Assembly: GCF_000739815.1 (NCBI RefSeq) | Contig: NZ_BBJJ01000033.1 | Coordinates: 1-64,000, forward strand | Direction: 5' to 3' | DNA length: 64,000 nucleotides | Source: Paraburkholderia mimosarum LMG 23256 = NBRC 106338 | Lineage (GTDB): Bacteria > Pseudomonadota > Gammaproteobacteria > Burkholderiales > Burkholderiaceae | In this document: piece after piece, positions 22,931 through 32,537 of the stretch | Layout of the letters: each line of letters begins with the position of its first letter | Numbering within the stretch: the stretch's first letter is position 1 | The notes under the pieces: generated by a model | Told to the model about the DNA's origin: nothing | What the model saw: the letters and a program-made list of their open reading frames with translations, nothing else | The model's database searches: none | Made by a program: the position numbers and the translations under genes

Positions 22931-25900
22931 TCACTTCGCGACCACCACCGGAATGCCGCGCAGCGCGCCCGCGCCCTTGAACGAGGCGAGTGCCTCTTCC
23001 ACAGCAGCGCTCGTCTTCACGTCGATGCCAAGGCGCGCCGCCAGTTCGCGTTCGCTGCGCTTGACCGCCGCGACGTTCGCGAGCTTCACGTGGCCGTAGC
23101 CGCGCACGCGCTGATGCAGACTGGCGAGCTTCGCGACGTCGTCAGCGTTTTCGGCGGTGAGGCGCGCGAACGCGCCGCGCAGCGTCGCCTCGTAGTCGCC
23201 GGCGAGCGCGCGCTCCATGCGGCGCTCCAGCGTCTTGCCGAACGGATCGAGCCACGTGCCGCGCACGCTGCGGCCCTTCTTCAGCAACCCGAAGGCGCTC
23301 CAGAGCCACTGGCCGAACTGCATCTTGCGCGGATGCTGGCCGTTCTTCCCGCGTGCGATGAGCGGCGGCGCGAGGTTGAACTTCACGGTGAAGTCGCTGC
23401 CCGCCGTGCCTTCGAACTGCGCTTCGAGCGCGGCGCGGAATGCCGGGTCGGTGTGAAGTCGTGCGACTTCGTATTCGTCCTTCACGGCAAGCAGACGATA
23501 GAACGTCGTGGCAACGGCGCGCGCGAGCGTTTGTTCCGCACTCCTGTCCGCACTGCGAGCCGCATCAACCAGGGCGCGATACCGCTTCACGTAGCTCGCG
23601 CCGCCATACGCGAGCAGACGCGCTTCGCGATCGGCAATCAGTTCGTCGAGCGTTTGCGTGAGCTTGCGCGCCGTGGCCTTGGCCGCTGCTGCCTGGCGGG
23701 TGTCGAGCGCTTCGAGCGCAGCGGGATCGGCGGCGGCCATGCGGCCGATCGAGAACGCGAACAGATTCGCCTGCACGGCCACGTTGTTCAGTTCGATCGC
23801 GCGCGTGAGCGCCGCGAGCGAAACCGGCACGAGGCCGAGCTGCCACGCGAAGCCGAGCATCACGATGTTCGCGCCGATGGTGTCGCCGAGATAGCGCTGC
23901 GCGAGTGCCTGAGCATCGCATGCGGCGAGCGGATCTTGCGCCGGCGTTGCCCCGTTGGTCGCCGCATGACGCATCTTCGCGAGCAGCGCATCGGCGTGCA
24001 GGTTCGCATCGGGGTTCTGCACGAACGACGCATTCGGAATCTCGTGCGTATTCACGACGATGCGCGTGCGGTCATGGCGCACGGTCTGCAGCGCGTCGGC
24101 GCTCGCGCCCACCACCATGTCGCAGGCGAGCAGCAGGTCGGCCTGCTGCGTGTCGATGCGCACCTGGTTGAGCAGCGCGTCCGTCGCGGCGAAGCGCACG
24201 AACGACAGCACCGAGCCGCCCTTTTGCGCGAAGCCCATGAAGTCGAGCACCGAAGCGCTCTTGCCTTCCAGGTGCGCGGCCATGCTGATGAGCGCGCCCA
24301 CGGTCACCACGCCCGTGCCGCCCACGCCGGTGACGAGGATGTCATAAGGCGCGTTGTCGAGATGCGTGGCCGGAACGGGCAACGCCTTCACGCGGGCAGC
24401 GAGCGCCTCTGGATCGAATGCGGCGCCCGCGGCCTTCTTGAGCTTGCCGCCTTCGATGGTCACGAAGCTCGGGCAAAAGCCGTTCACGCACGAATAGTCC
24501 TTGTTGCACGAAGATTGATCGATGCGGCGCTTGCGGCCCAGCTCCGTTTCCACGGGCTCGACCGATAGGCAATTCGACTGCACGCCGCAATCGCCGCAGC
24601 CTTCGCACACTTCCTCGTTGATGAAGAGGCGTTTGTCGGGATCGGGGAACTCGCCCTTCTTGCGGCGGCGGCGCTTTTCGGCGGCGCAGGTCTGGTCGTA
24701 GATCAGCACGGTCACGCCCGGCGTTTCGCGCAGCTCGCGCTGCACGGTGTCGAGCTCGCTGCGGTGATGGAACGTCGTGCCCTTCGGAAAGAGGCCGTGA
24801 TGGCCGTCGTACTTCTCGGGCTCGTCGCTCACCACGACGAAGCGCGAGACGCCCTCGGCCTCCACCTGGCGCGCGATCTGCGGCACCGAGATGCTGCCGT
24901 CCACGGGCTGGCCGCCTGTCATCGCCACGGCGTCGTTGTAGAGGATCTTGTACGTGATGTTGGTCTTCGCCGCCACGGCCTGGCGAATCGCAAGGATGCC
25001 TGAATGAAAGTACGTACCGTCGCCGAGGTTCTGGAACACGTGCGGCATCTTCGTGAACATCGAGTGCGCGGCCCAGTCCACGCCTTCGCCGCCCATCTGG
25101 ATGAGACCGGTGGTGTCGCGCTCCATCCACGAGGCCATGAAGTGGCAGCCAATGCCGGCCTGCGCGATCGAGCCCTCGGGCACCTTCGTCGACGTGTTGT
25201 GCGGGCAGCCCGAGCAGAAGTAGGGCGTGCGGCGCACGGCGTCGGCGGCGTTCGAGAGGATTTGCGGCGCGACGAGATCGACCACGCGCTCGCGGCGGTC
25301 GAGCGCGGGCCGGTGCTTCGCGAGCCACGCGGCGAACACCGGCAGGATGCGCGAGGGGCGCAGCTCGCCAAGCTCGGAGAGCAGCAGCGTGCCGTCTTCG
25401 GCGTGCTTGCCGGTCACGGTCGGGCGCGCGCCTTCCTTACGGTTGTAGAGATCGTCCTTGATCTGCTGCTCGATCACCGGGCCCTTTTCCTCGATCACGA
25501 GCACGTCGGTGAGGCCCGAGACGAAGGCGTCGATGCGCGACATCTCCAGCGGGAACGACAGGCCCACCTTGTAGATGCGCACGCCTGCGCGGTCGAGGTC
25601 TTCCACCGAGAGATCGAGACGGCGCAGCGCCTCCATCAGGTCGAGGTGCGCCTTGCCGCAAGTCACGATGCCCACGTTCGCGTGCGGGCTCGGCGCGATC
25701 CACTTGTCGATGCTGTTCATGCGCGCGAAGTGGCGCACGGCATCGAGCTTGGCGGCGAGACGCTGCTCGATCGCGAGACTCGGCAGATCGGGCCAGCGGT
25801 TGTGCAGGCCGCCAGGCGGCGGCGTAAATCCTTCGGGCGCTTGCCAGTCCGTTTTCAACGCATCGAGATCGACGGTCGAGCCCGACTCCACCGTTTCCGA

Positions 25901-26554
25901 AATTGCCTTGAAGCCCACCCACGCGCCCGAGTAGCGCGAGAGCGCCCAGCCATACAGGCCGAATTCGAGCATGTCGGCCACGTTCGACGGATTCACGATG
26001 GGCATGTGCCACGCCATCATCGCGAAGTCGCTCTGATGCGGCATCGACGACGACACACAGCCGTGATCGTCGCCGGCCACCACGAGCACGCCGCCGTGAG
26101 GCGACGAGCCGTAGGCGTTGCCGTGCTTGAGCGCGTCGCCGGCGCGGTCCACGCCCGGGCCTTTGCCGTACCACATGGCGAAGACGCCTTCGACGGTGCG
26201 CTCGGCGTCCGCTTCCACGCGCTGCGTGCCGAGCACGGCCGTGCCGCCCAGTTCCTCGTTGATGGCGGGCAAAAAGCGCACGTCGGCGGCTTCGAGCAGC
26301 TTCTTCGCCTTCCACGCCTGCTGGTCGACCATGCCGAGCGGCGAGCCGCGATAGCCGCTGATGAAGCCCGCGGTGTTCAGGCCGTGCGCGCGGTCGAGTG
26401 CGCGCTGCATCAGCGCGAGGCGGATCAGCGCCTGGGTGCCGGTCAGGAAGATGCGGCCGCGCGTGGCGGTGAGGTTGTCGGTGAGCTTGTAGTCGGCGAG
26501 GGGCGGCGTATCAAGCGGCGAGGGCGTGTCGCCGAACGCGGGGCGCGCGGTCAT
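22931..26554 (-). CDS. Indolepyruvate ferredoxin oxidoreductase, fused alpha-beta form
   Basis: A 1207-residue fusion of IorA and IorB. The N-terminal TPP-dependent part has the pyrimidine domain start (GTQALIRLALMQRALDRAHG; GYRGSPLG) and a second TPP-binding region (YFCSGCPHNTSTKVPEGS; GGEGVDWAAHSMFT). Ferredoxin-like cysteine motifs follow (VCEGCGDCGVQSNC at about 645-660, then CNKDYSCVNGFC). The gamma-type domain (GVGGTGVVTVGALI) and a long C-terminal extension complete it. It oxidatively decarboxylates aryl pyruvates such as indolepyruvate to acyl-CoA, as in aromatic amino-acid breakdown of beta-proteobacteria. The start is ATG 26554 with GGAGA nine bases before; a GTG at 26584 is a less likely alternative. 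Confidence 0.9.
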   Translation of the reverse strand: MTARPAFGDTPSPLDTPPLADYKLTDNLTATRGRIFLTGTQALIRLALMQRALDRAHGLNTAGFISGYRGSPLGMVDQQAWKAKKLLEAADVRFLPAINEELGGTAVLGTQRVEADAERTVEGVFAMWYGKGPGVDRAGDALKHGNAYGSSPHGGVLVVAGDDHGCVSSSMPHQSDFAMMAWHMPIVNPSNVADMLEFGLYGWALSRYSGAWVGFKAISETVESGSTVDLDALKTDWQAPEGFTPPPGGLHNRWPDLPSLAIEQRLAAKLDAVRHFARMNSIDKWIAPSPHANVGIVTCGKAHLDLMEALRRLDLSVEDLDRAGVRIYKVGLSFPLEMSRIDAFVSGLTDVLVIEEKGPVIEQQIKDDLYNRKEGARPTVTGKHAEDGTLLLSELGELRPSRILPVFAAWLAKHRPALDRRERVVDLVAPQILSNAADAVRRTPYFCSGCPHNTSTKVPEGSIAQAGIGCHFMASWMERDTTGLIQMGGEGVDWAAHSMFTKMPHVFQNLGDGTYFHSGILAIRQAVAAKTNITYKILYNDAVAMTGGQPVDGSISVPQIARQVEAEGVSRFVVVSDEPEKYDGHHGLFPKGTTFHHRSELDTVQRELRETPGVTVLIYDQTCAAEKRRRRKKGEFPDPDKRLFINEEVCEGCGDCGVQSNCLSVEPVETELGRKRRIDQSSCNKDYSCVNGFCPSFVTIEGGKLKKAAGAAFDPEALAARVKALPVPATHLDNAPYDILVTGVGGTGVVTVGALISMAAHLEGKSASVLDFMGFAQKGGSVLSFVRFAATDALLNQVRIDTQQADLLLACDMVVGASADALQTVRHDRTRIVVNTHEIPNASFVQNPDANLHADALLAKMRHAATNGATPAQDPLAACDAQALAQRYLGDTIGANIVMLGFAWQLGLVPVSLAALTRAIELNNVAVQANLFAFSIGRMAAADPAALEALDTRQAAAAKATARKLTQTLDELIADREARLLAYGGASYVKRYRALVDAARSADRSAEQTLARAVATTFYRLLAVKDEYEVARLHTDPAFRAALEAQFEGTAGSDFTVKFNLAPPLIARGKNGQHPRKMQFGQWLWSAFGLLKKGRSVRGTWLDPFGKTLERRMERALAGDYEATLRGAFARLTAENADDVAKLASLHQRVRGYGHVKLANVAAVKRSERELAARLGIDVKTSAAVEEALASFKGAGALRGIPVVVAK

Positions 26555-26587
26555 GTGGGGAGTCTCCGTGTTTATCGAACGCACTCA

Positions 26588-26668
26588 GTGCAGAGCACCT
26601 GGTGCGATCCCATGCAGGGCTGTCGAATGCAGTAGCGCCTACTGCGATCCCATGCCGGGCTTGCTGTC
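26588..26668. repeat. Two degenerate copies of a short dispersed repeat
   Basis: Copy A at 26588-26624 (starts GTGCAGAGCACCTGGTG) and copy B at 26627-26668 (ATGCAGTAGCGCCTACTG); both continue with CGATCCCATGC(A/C)GGGCT. A third copy is at 28405-28436. They resemble REP-type intergenic elements. Each starts with a small palindrome-like unit (GCAGAGCACCTGGTGC; GCAGTAGCGCCTACTGC). Confidence 0.6.
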
Positions 26669-26850
26669 GTACGCCCTCCGTGGAGAGCGGCAAAAGAGAC
26701 TCTATTTTTTCTCGCCGATGCCGGAAATTTTTTGCTAACTCTCCGGTGCCGCCGGTCAATTGCGCGAGAGCCTGCCCACGTCAGCGGGATTTGGAGAGAG
26801 ATCTTCCCTGTGCCGTCGCGCGCCCCTGCGCATCGGCTTTCGTGCGCCCG

Positions 26851-27876
26851 TCAGATCGTACGAGGCGCATAAGGCTTCGCGCCATCGAACGGGACGACAT
26901 CGTGAAAGTGGGCGTAGTCCATCGTGCTCACCTCCCCCACGTCGCTCATGAGGTCCACGTAGCGGTAGTGCCAGCGGATCTGCTCGTCCGACCAGCTGTA
27001 GCGCGCCTGCATGGTCTGCGCGGTCGACTCGTCGGAGCCCTCGATCACGACGTGCAGCGTGGCTTGCTGGTCGGCGAGCATCTCGGGCGTCATGCCATGG
27101 AGCGGGCTCGCCTCGTCGATCACGTGCATGAGATTCCAGCCCAGCGTGAAGAGCGGATGCTGTTCGCGCACGAGCTTGAGGTCGTGGATGCGCCGCAGGC
27201 GATAGCCGTCCGACGAGGTCTCGACGCGGATGAGCCGCAGCTTCGCCTGCGCTTCGGTAATGACGTTCTGGCGGGCATTGGCCGCGCGCGCCATGAGCGT
27301 CATGCGGCCTTCGATGGGATGCACCACGACCTGGCGGGCGAACATGATCTTCGCGCGGGGGCGCGAGAAGCGTGCGAAGACGAGCCCGGTGGCCAACGCG
27401 ATGCCCGACATGCCGACGAAGATTTCGAGCGTCGCGACGATGTGCGCGTAGAGCGTTTGCGGATGCATGTCGCCGTAGCCGACCGTCGCGAGGGTCTCCA
27501 CGCTGAAGAAGAAAGCGCCGAGAAAGCCGTCGGGGTACTGGTTGGCGATGGGCCTGGCGCCAAGCTGGTAAAGGCAGGCGAACACGCCGTTGAGGAGCAG
27601 GAAGAGTCCCGCGAGCAAGGCGAAGAACGCGGGCCAGCGCATGGTGAGCGCCGAATGATAGAAGTCGCCCCAGGTTTGGGGCATGCCGTAGACGAGCACG
27701 TCGCGCCCGCCGATATGCAGCTTGCGCGGCGTGCCGCGCCGCGCGCCTCGCTTTGCTCCGCTCGGGGTTTCGGCCTTGCAGGCGTCCATGTCCACGCCCG
27801 GCGAATCATTGGGCGCGGACTCGGCCTGCTGGGCGGCTTCCTGGTTTGCGACGCGCTCCGGCGTTTCGGGCGTCAT
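26851..27876 (-). CDS. KirBac-type inward-rectifier K+ channel
   Basis: A 341-residue protein. After a ~70-residue hydrophilic N-terminus come two membrane helices (about 82-108 and 138-163) flanking a pore loop with the selectivity filter TVGYGDM (about residue 130). The cytosolic part has the Kir-type beta-sandwich (GRMTLMARAANARQNVITEA; HPLFTLGWNLMHVIDEASPL, the latter typical of KirBac). It conducts K+ into the cell and is gated by lipids, pH or ligands in characterised relatives. The Ser/Ala-rich N-terminal extension is longer than in KirBac1.1. ATG start at 27876, preceded by AGGGA. Monocistronic. Confidence 0.9.
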   Translation of the reverse strand: MTPETPERVANQEAAQQAESAPNDSPGVDMDACKAETPSGAKRGARRGTPRKLHIGGRDVLVYGMPQTWGDFYHSALTMRWPAFFALLAGLFLLLNGVFACLYQLGARPIANQYPDGFLGAFFFSVETLATVGYGDMHPQTLYAHIVATLEIFVGMSGIALATGLVFARFSRPRAKIMFARQVVVHPIEGRMTLMARAANARQNVITEAQAKLRLIRVETSSDGYRLRRIHDLKLVREQHPLFTLGWNLMHVIDEASPLHGMTPEMLADQQATLHVVIEGSDESTAQTMQARYSWSDEQIRWHYRYVDLMSDVGEVSTMDYAHFHDVVPFDGAKPYAPRTI

Positions 27877-28121
27877 GATGGTCCCTGCGGGTCTGAATCG
27901 AGAAGGGAAAGCGTAGCAACGCCGGAGGGACGGGACAAGCCGGAGGTTGAAAAGGACACCGAAACCGTGCGCGGCAGTCCGGTAACACGGGAGCCAAAGT
28001 GCAGGCCAAAGCGGGAAGGCCGCCAGCGGACGCTAGCGGCAGGACGCGCCGCCGCGCCGCTGGCGCTGCGGCGAACGCGAGCGCAAGTGCAAGAGATTCG
28101 CGGCTGCACTGCACGGCGGGC

Positions 28122-28367
28122 TTACGGAAACCCGTGCGGCTTCGGTATGCCCGCGCCGTGCTCGATATCGGCGATCGCCTGGCGGCGTGCGGCATCGACG
28201 GCTTGTGTGGGCGCTTCGTAGCCCGCGTTGCCGCCTACCGTGACCCACGGCTGTACGGCCTTGTCGCGATGCGTGATCTGATACTCGGCGTCCCAGCGAG
28301 CGCCCTGGAGTTCGAGGGGATGCACGTGGATGGCGTAGACGCCGTAAAGGAAGAGCTGTTCGGCCAT
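28122..28367 (-). CDS. Small hypothetical protein
   Basis: An 81-residue soluble protein (MAEQLFLYGVYAIHVHPLEL, then QITHRDKAVQPWVTVGGNAG). Ribosome site AGGAGGTGAAGC before the ATG. Such proteins with a Y.v.v.P.e...g.W.aeY.I...g..V..W..vg....y....A...a...A...Id pattern are small burkholderial proteins of unknown role; I cannot name it. It is followed by a very GC-rich 240-bp gap before the KirBac gene. Confidence 0.6.
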   Translation of the reverse strand: MAEQLFLYGVYAIHVHPLELQGARWDAEYQITHRDKAVQPWVTVGGNAGYEAPTQAVDAARRQAIADIEHGAGIPKPHGFP

Positions 28368-28404
28368 GCTTCACCTCCTGTCGACCGCAAGGGCTTGGTT
28401 CCGT

Positions 28405-28436
28405 GCAGAGCACCCGGTCCCATGCAGCGCTGTCAA
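28405..28436. repeat. Third copy of the short dispersed repeat
   Basis: GTGCAGAGCACCCGGT then CCCATGCAGCGCTGTC, the same unit as at 26588-26624 with a 5-base deletion in the middle. It lies between two small genes. Confidence 0.6.
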
Positions 28437-28461
28437 CATGCCCTGAAAGGGCGTTGGCGAC

Positions 28462-28683
28462 CTACAGTTCGAGCTCGCCAAGAATACGATGCGCCAACGC
28501 CTTGGCTTCTTCGAGAGCCTCTTCCGGCGTGCCCGACGCGGCCTCGACTTCATACACCGCGTTTTCGAGTTCCTCGCCGTCGTCGCGCGCCAGGGAGACC
28601 AGGCCCTGGTACTGGCCGGCATTCATGGGCCGCACAGAGGCGACGGCCGTGTAGATCCCCTTGGTGTAGGTGACGTCTTCCAT
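28462..28683 (-). CDS. Small acidic hypothetical protein
   Basis: A 73-residue acidic protein (MEDVTYTKGIYTAVASVRPM; C-terminus AKALAHRILGELEL). A strong ribosome site (GAGGAG) precedes the ATG at 28683. It shares overall size and layout with the neighbouring 81-residue protein, both being small Y.y.a.V...n.g...a.V.l....g.E...a.Y.v...s.tpeeAl..A...A types. Family unnamed; function unknown. Confidence 0.6.
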   Translation of the reverse strand: MEDVTYTKGIYTAVASVRPMNAGQYQGLVSLARDDGEELENAVYEVEAASGTPEEALEEAKALAHRILGELEL

Positions 28684-28900
28684 AACGTGCTCCTCGCGAA
28701 GGAAAACCCTCGACGTGGGCCGTGCGTGACGGCCGCGCAGCTCGGGCCGCGCGCTGCGCGCATCACCCGCAACAGGAGGGAAATTCCATGCTAGCACGTT
28801 GCCCGCGCGGCTGCGGGGCACGCATATGACGGCGGCGCGGCGCTTTCGTGTCAGCGCCGCGTCGCCCGAAGAGGCGATGTGCCGCGGGCCGCCGCCTTCC

Positions 28901-29875
28901 TTAATCGGCGAGCAGCGCGACGACTTCGTCGAGCGTCGGCGAATGCGCGCCGGGCCGGCGGCACGCGGCCGCGCCCGCGGCGAGCGCAAAAGCGAGATGC
29001 TGACGCCAGTCGCGTTGCGGTGCGCTCATCAGGCTGAACAGCAGCCCGCCGATGGAAGCATCGCCCGCGCCCACGGTGTCGGCCACCTCGACGCGCGGCG
29101 GCGCCGCCTCGATCATCTCGTCGCCGACGTAGAGCGCGGCCGCCTGTGCACCGCGCGTGACGAGCAGCGTGGCGGCCGGATTGAGCGCGCGCACGGCTTC
29201 GATGGCGTCGGCCTCGCTCGTGCCGGGAAACAGCATGCGCAGGTCTTCGTCGGAGACCTTGATGAGGTCGGCGAGCGCGGCCATGCGGCGCAGGATCGGC
29301 TCGTAGCCGTGCGCCATCAGGTTGCGGTAGTTCGGATCGAAGCTGATCTTCACGCCGGCCGCGCGCAGTTCGGCGGCGAGCGTGGCGAGCGTTTCGCCGA
29401 GCGGCTGGCGCACGAGGCTGATGCAGCCGAAGTGCGCCCACTTCGCGTGCGCGCGCCAGCCTTCGGGCAGCTTCGCGGGATCGAAGGCGAGATCGGCGCT
29501 GTTCTCGCCGATGAAGTAGTACGCGGGAGGATGCGTCTGATGCACGATCGCGAGCAGCGGCGGGCGCTCCACGCGTTGCATGAAGCGCATGTCGAGGCCG
29601 GCGGCCACGCTCGCGTTCCACAGTTCGTCCGAGAAGTTGTCGACGCCGAGCGACCCCACGCACGCCGTGGGCAGCCCGAGACGCGCGACCGCGCGCGCGA
29701 CGTTCCATCCCGCGCCGCCGGGGTGGGCGCGCCAGTGCGAATCGGCGCCAGGCTGGGTGCCGTGCGGCGCGCCTTCGGGCGCGGGCACGCGCACGAGATC
29801 GGTGAGGATGTCGCCGGCCGAGATGAAGGCCGGGAAGCCGGACGAGAAGTCCGGGCCAGTGCTGCAGGTGCTCAT
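28901..29875 (-). CDS. PfkB-family carbohydrate kinase (fructokinase-like)
   Basis: A 324-residue ribokinase-family protein. PfkB motif 1 is GGAGWNVARAVARLGLPTAC at about residues 52-72 and motif 2 is VEVADTVGAGDASIGGLLFS at about 265-285, with the catalytic Asp in GAGD. It begins 4 bp after the stop of the AGE epimerase gene, so both are on one transcript. Beside an epimerase that makes fructose-type keto sugars it probably phosphorylates fructose or a similar ketose. The substrate is inferred from context only. Confidence 0.85.
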   Translation of the reverse strand: MSTCSTGPDFSSGFPAFISAGDILTDLVRVPAPEGAPHGTQPGADSHWRAHPGGAGWNVARAVARLGLPTACVGSLGVDNFSDELWNASVAAGLDMRFMQRVERPPLLAIVHQTHPPAYYFIGENSADLAFDPAKLPEGWRAHAKWAHFGCISLVRQPLGETLATLAAELRAAGVKISFDPNYRNLMAHGYEPILRRMAALADLIKVSDEDLRMLFPGTSEADAIEAVRALNPAATLLVTRGAQAAALYVGDEMIEAAPPRVEVADTVGAGDASIGGLLFSLMSAPQRDWRQHLAFALAAGAAACRRPGAHSPTLDEVVALLAD

Positions 29876-29879
29876 CGTC

Positions 29880-31214
29880 TTAGTCCTCGGCTGGGGTCTG
29901 GCTGGTCGTGACGCCGGAGGTCGCGACTTCCTCGCGACCCACGACCGGCGCCATGCCGCGTCCGGGCAGCGCGTTCAACGCTTCGTAGCACGCGCCCATG
30001 GTGTGATAGTCGGTCTTGCCGGCTGGGCTCTTTTCGTCGCTGTACTTGCGGTTGTCGCAGGTCAGGATGCGATACCACGCACCATAGCGATGATCGACGA
30101 AATGCGCCCAGCTGTAGCGCCAGATCTCGTCGTACCAGTCCCAGAAGCGCTCGTTGCCGGTGCGCTTGCCGAGCAGCGCCGCCGTGGCGAAGGTTTCGGC
30201 CTGCACCCAGAAGTACTTGTCGTGATCGCATACGGTGCCGTCGGGGCCGAAGCCGTAGTAGAGGCCGCCGTGATCGTTGTCCCACGCGTGCGCCATGGCG
30301 GCGTCGAAGAGTTCGATCGCGCGCGGCAGCAGCCAGGGCAGCGGCCGGTGCCGTTCGAGCAGCAAGAGGAGCTTCGCCCACTCGGTTTGATGGCCCGGCT
30401 GGAAGCCCCACGGGCGGAAGATGTTCGAGCTGTCTTCCTCGTTGTAATGCCAGTCGACGGACCAGTCCGCGTGAAAGTGCTCCCACACGAGGCCCTGCGA
30501 GAGCTTCGCCTGGCGCAGCGTGATGTTCGACGCGACGCGCTCCGCACGGTCGAGATAGACGAGATGGCCCGTCGCCTCGTAGGCCGCTAGCAGCGCCTCG
30601 GTCGTGTGCATGTTGGCGTTCTGGCCGCGATATCCGGTGACGATCCAGTCCGCGCTCGCCTCGTCGGCGTAGAGGCCCGCCGCGCCGTCCCAGAAACGGT
30701 GCTCCATGAGCTCGAAGGTCGCGCCGATCATCGGCCGCGCTTCTTCGATGCCGGCCATCGCCGCATGCGCGTAAGCGAGCAGCACGAACGCGAGGCCATA
30801 GCAGTGGCGCGTGGCGTCGAGCACGCGCTTCTTGCCGTCGCGCCAGTCGATCTCCCAGTCGTAGCCCTGCAATTGCGGGTCCCAGTGGCCGTCGCGCAGA
30901 AACTGCAGGCCGTGGCGCGCGTATTCCAGATGCTGCGGATCGCCGAACTCGCGATACGCCATCGCATAGTTGAAGACGAAGCGGCAGCTGCTCACGAGGT
31001 GCCGCGAGTGGGCGTTGTAGATCGAGCCGTCGTCGCGGAAGTAGTGGAAGAAGCCGCCCGAGGCGTCGAGCACATTCGGCGCGTAGAAGCGCAGCGTGTC
31101 CTGCACGTGGCCGAGCAGGAAGCCGCGGTCGCGAAAGCTCGCGACGCCCGGCACGGAACCGGCTTGTGCGAAGGCGGGAGAGGCGGGGGAGGCGGTGTCG
31201 GCGGTCATCGTCAT
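29880..31214 (-). CDS. AGE-family epimerase/isomerase (mannose/cellobiose epimerase type)
   Basis: A 444-residue alpha/alpha-barrel protein of the N-acylglucosamine 2-epimerase family. Typical segments: FRDRGFLLGHVQDTLRFYAP; DGSIYNAHSRHLVSSCRFVF (Arg-His active-site region); DATRHCYGLAFVLLAYAHA; NANMHTTEALLAAYEAT; WGFQPGHQTEWAKLLLLLE and GAWYRILTCDNRKYSDEKSP. The pattern R-H...H...E.....H matches the D-mannose isomerase (YihS-like) branch. It probably interconverts mannose and fructose, which the adjacent PfkB kinase would then phosphorylate. Start at ATG 31214, or ATG 31208 six bases on. Confidence 0.85.
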   Translation of the reverse strand: MTMTADTASPASPAFAQAGSVPGVASFRDRGFLLGHVQDTLRFYAPNVLDASGGFFHYFRDDGSIYNAHSRHLVSSCRFVFNYAMAYREFGDPQHLEYARHGLQFLRDGHWDPQLQGYDWEIDWRDGKKRVLDATRHCYGLAFVLLAYAHAAMAGIEEARPMIGATFELMEHRFWDGAAGLYADEASADWIVTGYRGQNANMHTTEALLAAYEATGHLVYLDRAERVASNITLRQAKLSQGLVWEHFHADWSVDWHYNEEDSSNIFRPWGFQPGHQTEWAKLLLLLERHRPLPWLLPRAIELFDAAMAHAWDNDHGGLYYGFGPDGTVCDHDKYFWVQAETFATAALLGKRTGNERFWDWYDEIWRYSWAHFVDHRYGAWYRILTCDNRKYSDEKSPAGKTDYHTMGACYEALNALPGRGMAPVVGREEVATSGVTTSQTPAED

Positions 31215-31279
31215 GGCTTTCTCTTCTGGCTTGGACGTGGCTTCAGCGAGGTTTCAACGCGTTTTCAGTCTGTTGTCAG

Positions 31280-31321
31280 CGCAACTCCAACGCAATTTCA
31301 AACGCAACTCCAACGCAAATT
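31280..31321. repeat. Direct repeat between lacI-type gene and epimerase gene
   Basis: GCAACTCCAACGCAATTT at 31281-31298 and GCAACTCCAACGCAAATT at 31304-31321, 23 bp apart. It sits in the 118-bp gap upstream of the epimerase gene, so it may be part of its control region. Confidence 0.5.
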
Positions 31322-31332
31322 CGCGGGGCGCT

Positions 31333-32388
31333 TCAGGCGCTCTGCGGCGTGCCTGCAGTGGGGCGGATCGCGTACGCGGCGACGAAATCCGGTGACGCCG
31401 CACCCAATGTGCTTGCACGTGCGACGAGCTGCACGGGCAAACGGATCTCGCTGGCGGCGGGCGTCTCTTCGAGCAGCAGTTCGACGCCGCGCCGCCCGAG
31501 CGCTTCCTTGTCGACGGCGATCGTCGAGAGCGGCGGCGAGGCGTGCGTCGCGCCCGCGATATCGTCGAAACCGATGATGGCGATGTCCTCGGGCACGCGC
31601 AGGCCATTGGCAAAGCACACGCGCATGGCCGCGAGCGCGGCGGCGTCGTTGTAGGCAAAGAGCGCGTCGGGCAGCGGGCGCGACGCCGCGCGCGCGGTGT
31701 CGATCAGGCGCTGCATGGCTAGCGACGCGCCCGTGTCGGGATCGAGCCCGCCGTCTATCGTCGTTTCGAGCGACGGGTCGAACAGGAGCCCCGCCTCGAA
31801 GAACGCGCGGCGATAGCCGAGCGCACGCTGCGCGATGCTGTAGTGCGCGAGCGAGCCGCCGATGAACGCGATGCGCCGCCGCCCCAGCTCGAACAGATGC
31901 TGCATGGCGAGCGCCGCGCCCGCCGCGTTGTCGATGTTCACCGAGCGCAGGCCCGGCGCCCACAGGTCGATCAGCACGAGCGGCCGTTGCAGCGCGACGA
32001 GCGCAGCGAGCATTTCCGGCTCGACGAAGCCCGCCACGGCGATGGCGTCGGGCGCGTGAAGGCGCAACTGCTGGACGGTGTCGTCGGCGGGACCGGCGGT
32101 GAGGAGCGCGGGCACGATGCCGTGCTCGCGGCAGGCGTCTTCCACGCCGTGCAGCACGTGCGAGAAGAACGGGCTCGCGGCGAAATTGTTGTGCTGGCGG
32201 TGCAGCAGGAACGTGAGCCGGCGGATGCGCGGGCGCAGCTGCGCGCAGTCGTAGCCGAGCGTGCGCGCGACTTCGACGATGCGCTCGCGCGTGGCTTCGG
32301 AAAGGCCCGGCTGGTTTTTCAGCGCGCGCGACACCGTGCCGATCGACACGTTGGCCGCCTGCGCGACGTCACGAATGGTTGTCCCCAT
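31333..32388 (-). CDS. LacI-family transcriptional regulator
   Basis: A 351-residue repressor. The N-terminal helix-turn-helix is TIRDVAQAANVSIGTVSRAL, with the hinge helix around residues 45-58; the rest is a periplasmic-binding-protein-like sugar-sensing domain (ELGRRRIAFIGGSLAHYSIA; LPDALFAYNDAAALAAM; VPEDIAIIGFDDI). It is upstream of the epimerase-kinase pair on the same strand and should regulate them in response to a sugar. ATG start 32388. Confidence 0.9.
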   Translation of the reverse strand: MGTTIRDVAQAANVSIGTVSRALKNQPGLSEATRERIVEVARTLGYDCAQLRPRIRRLTFLLHRQHNNFAASPFFSHVLHGVEDACREHGIVPALLTAGPADDTVQQLRLHAPDAIAVAGFVEPEMLAALVALQRPLVLIDLWAPGLRSVNIDNAAGAALAMQHLFELGRRRIAFIGGSLAHYSIAQRALGYRRAFFEAGLLFDPSLETTIDGGLDPDTGASLAMQRLIDTARAASRPLPDALFAYNDAAALAAMRVCFANGLRVPEDIAIIGFDDIAGATHASPPLSTIAVDKEALGRRGVELLLEETPAASEIRLPVQLVARASTLGAASPDFVAAYAIRPTAGTPQSA

Positions 32389-32537
32389 GATTCCTGGCTT
32401 GCGATGGCGCGAAGCGTTTTCCCGGAGTGGCCGGGTGTGCGGCGATTGTATAGTAAAAATCCGCGAACGAAACCGAAGTCAGCGCTGTATTCCCCCGGTA
32501 AATACCCGTAAACGTGGAGATAAACGCAATTTTCTTT

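Noticed and set aside
22859-26635. Long plus-strand frames (569 and 543 codons) opposite the indolepyruvate oxidoreductase
   Set aside because: Shadow frames rich in Arg, His, Gln and Glu without domain signal.
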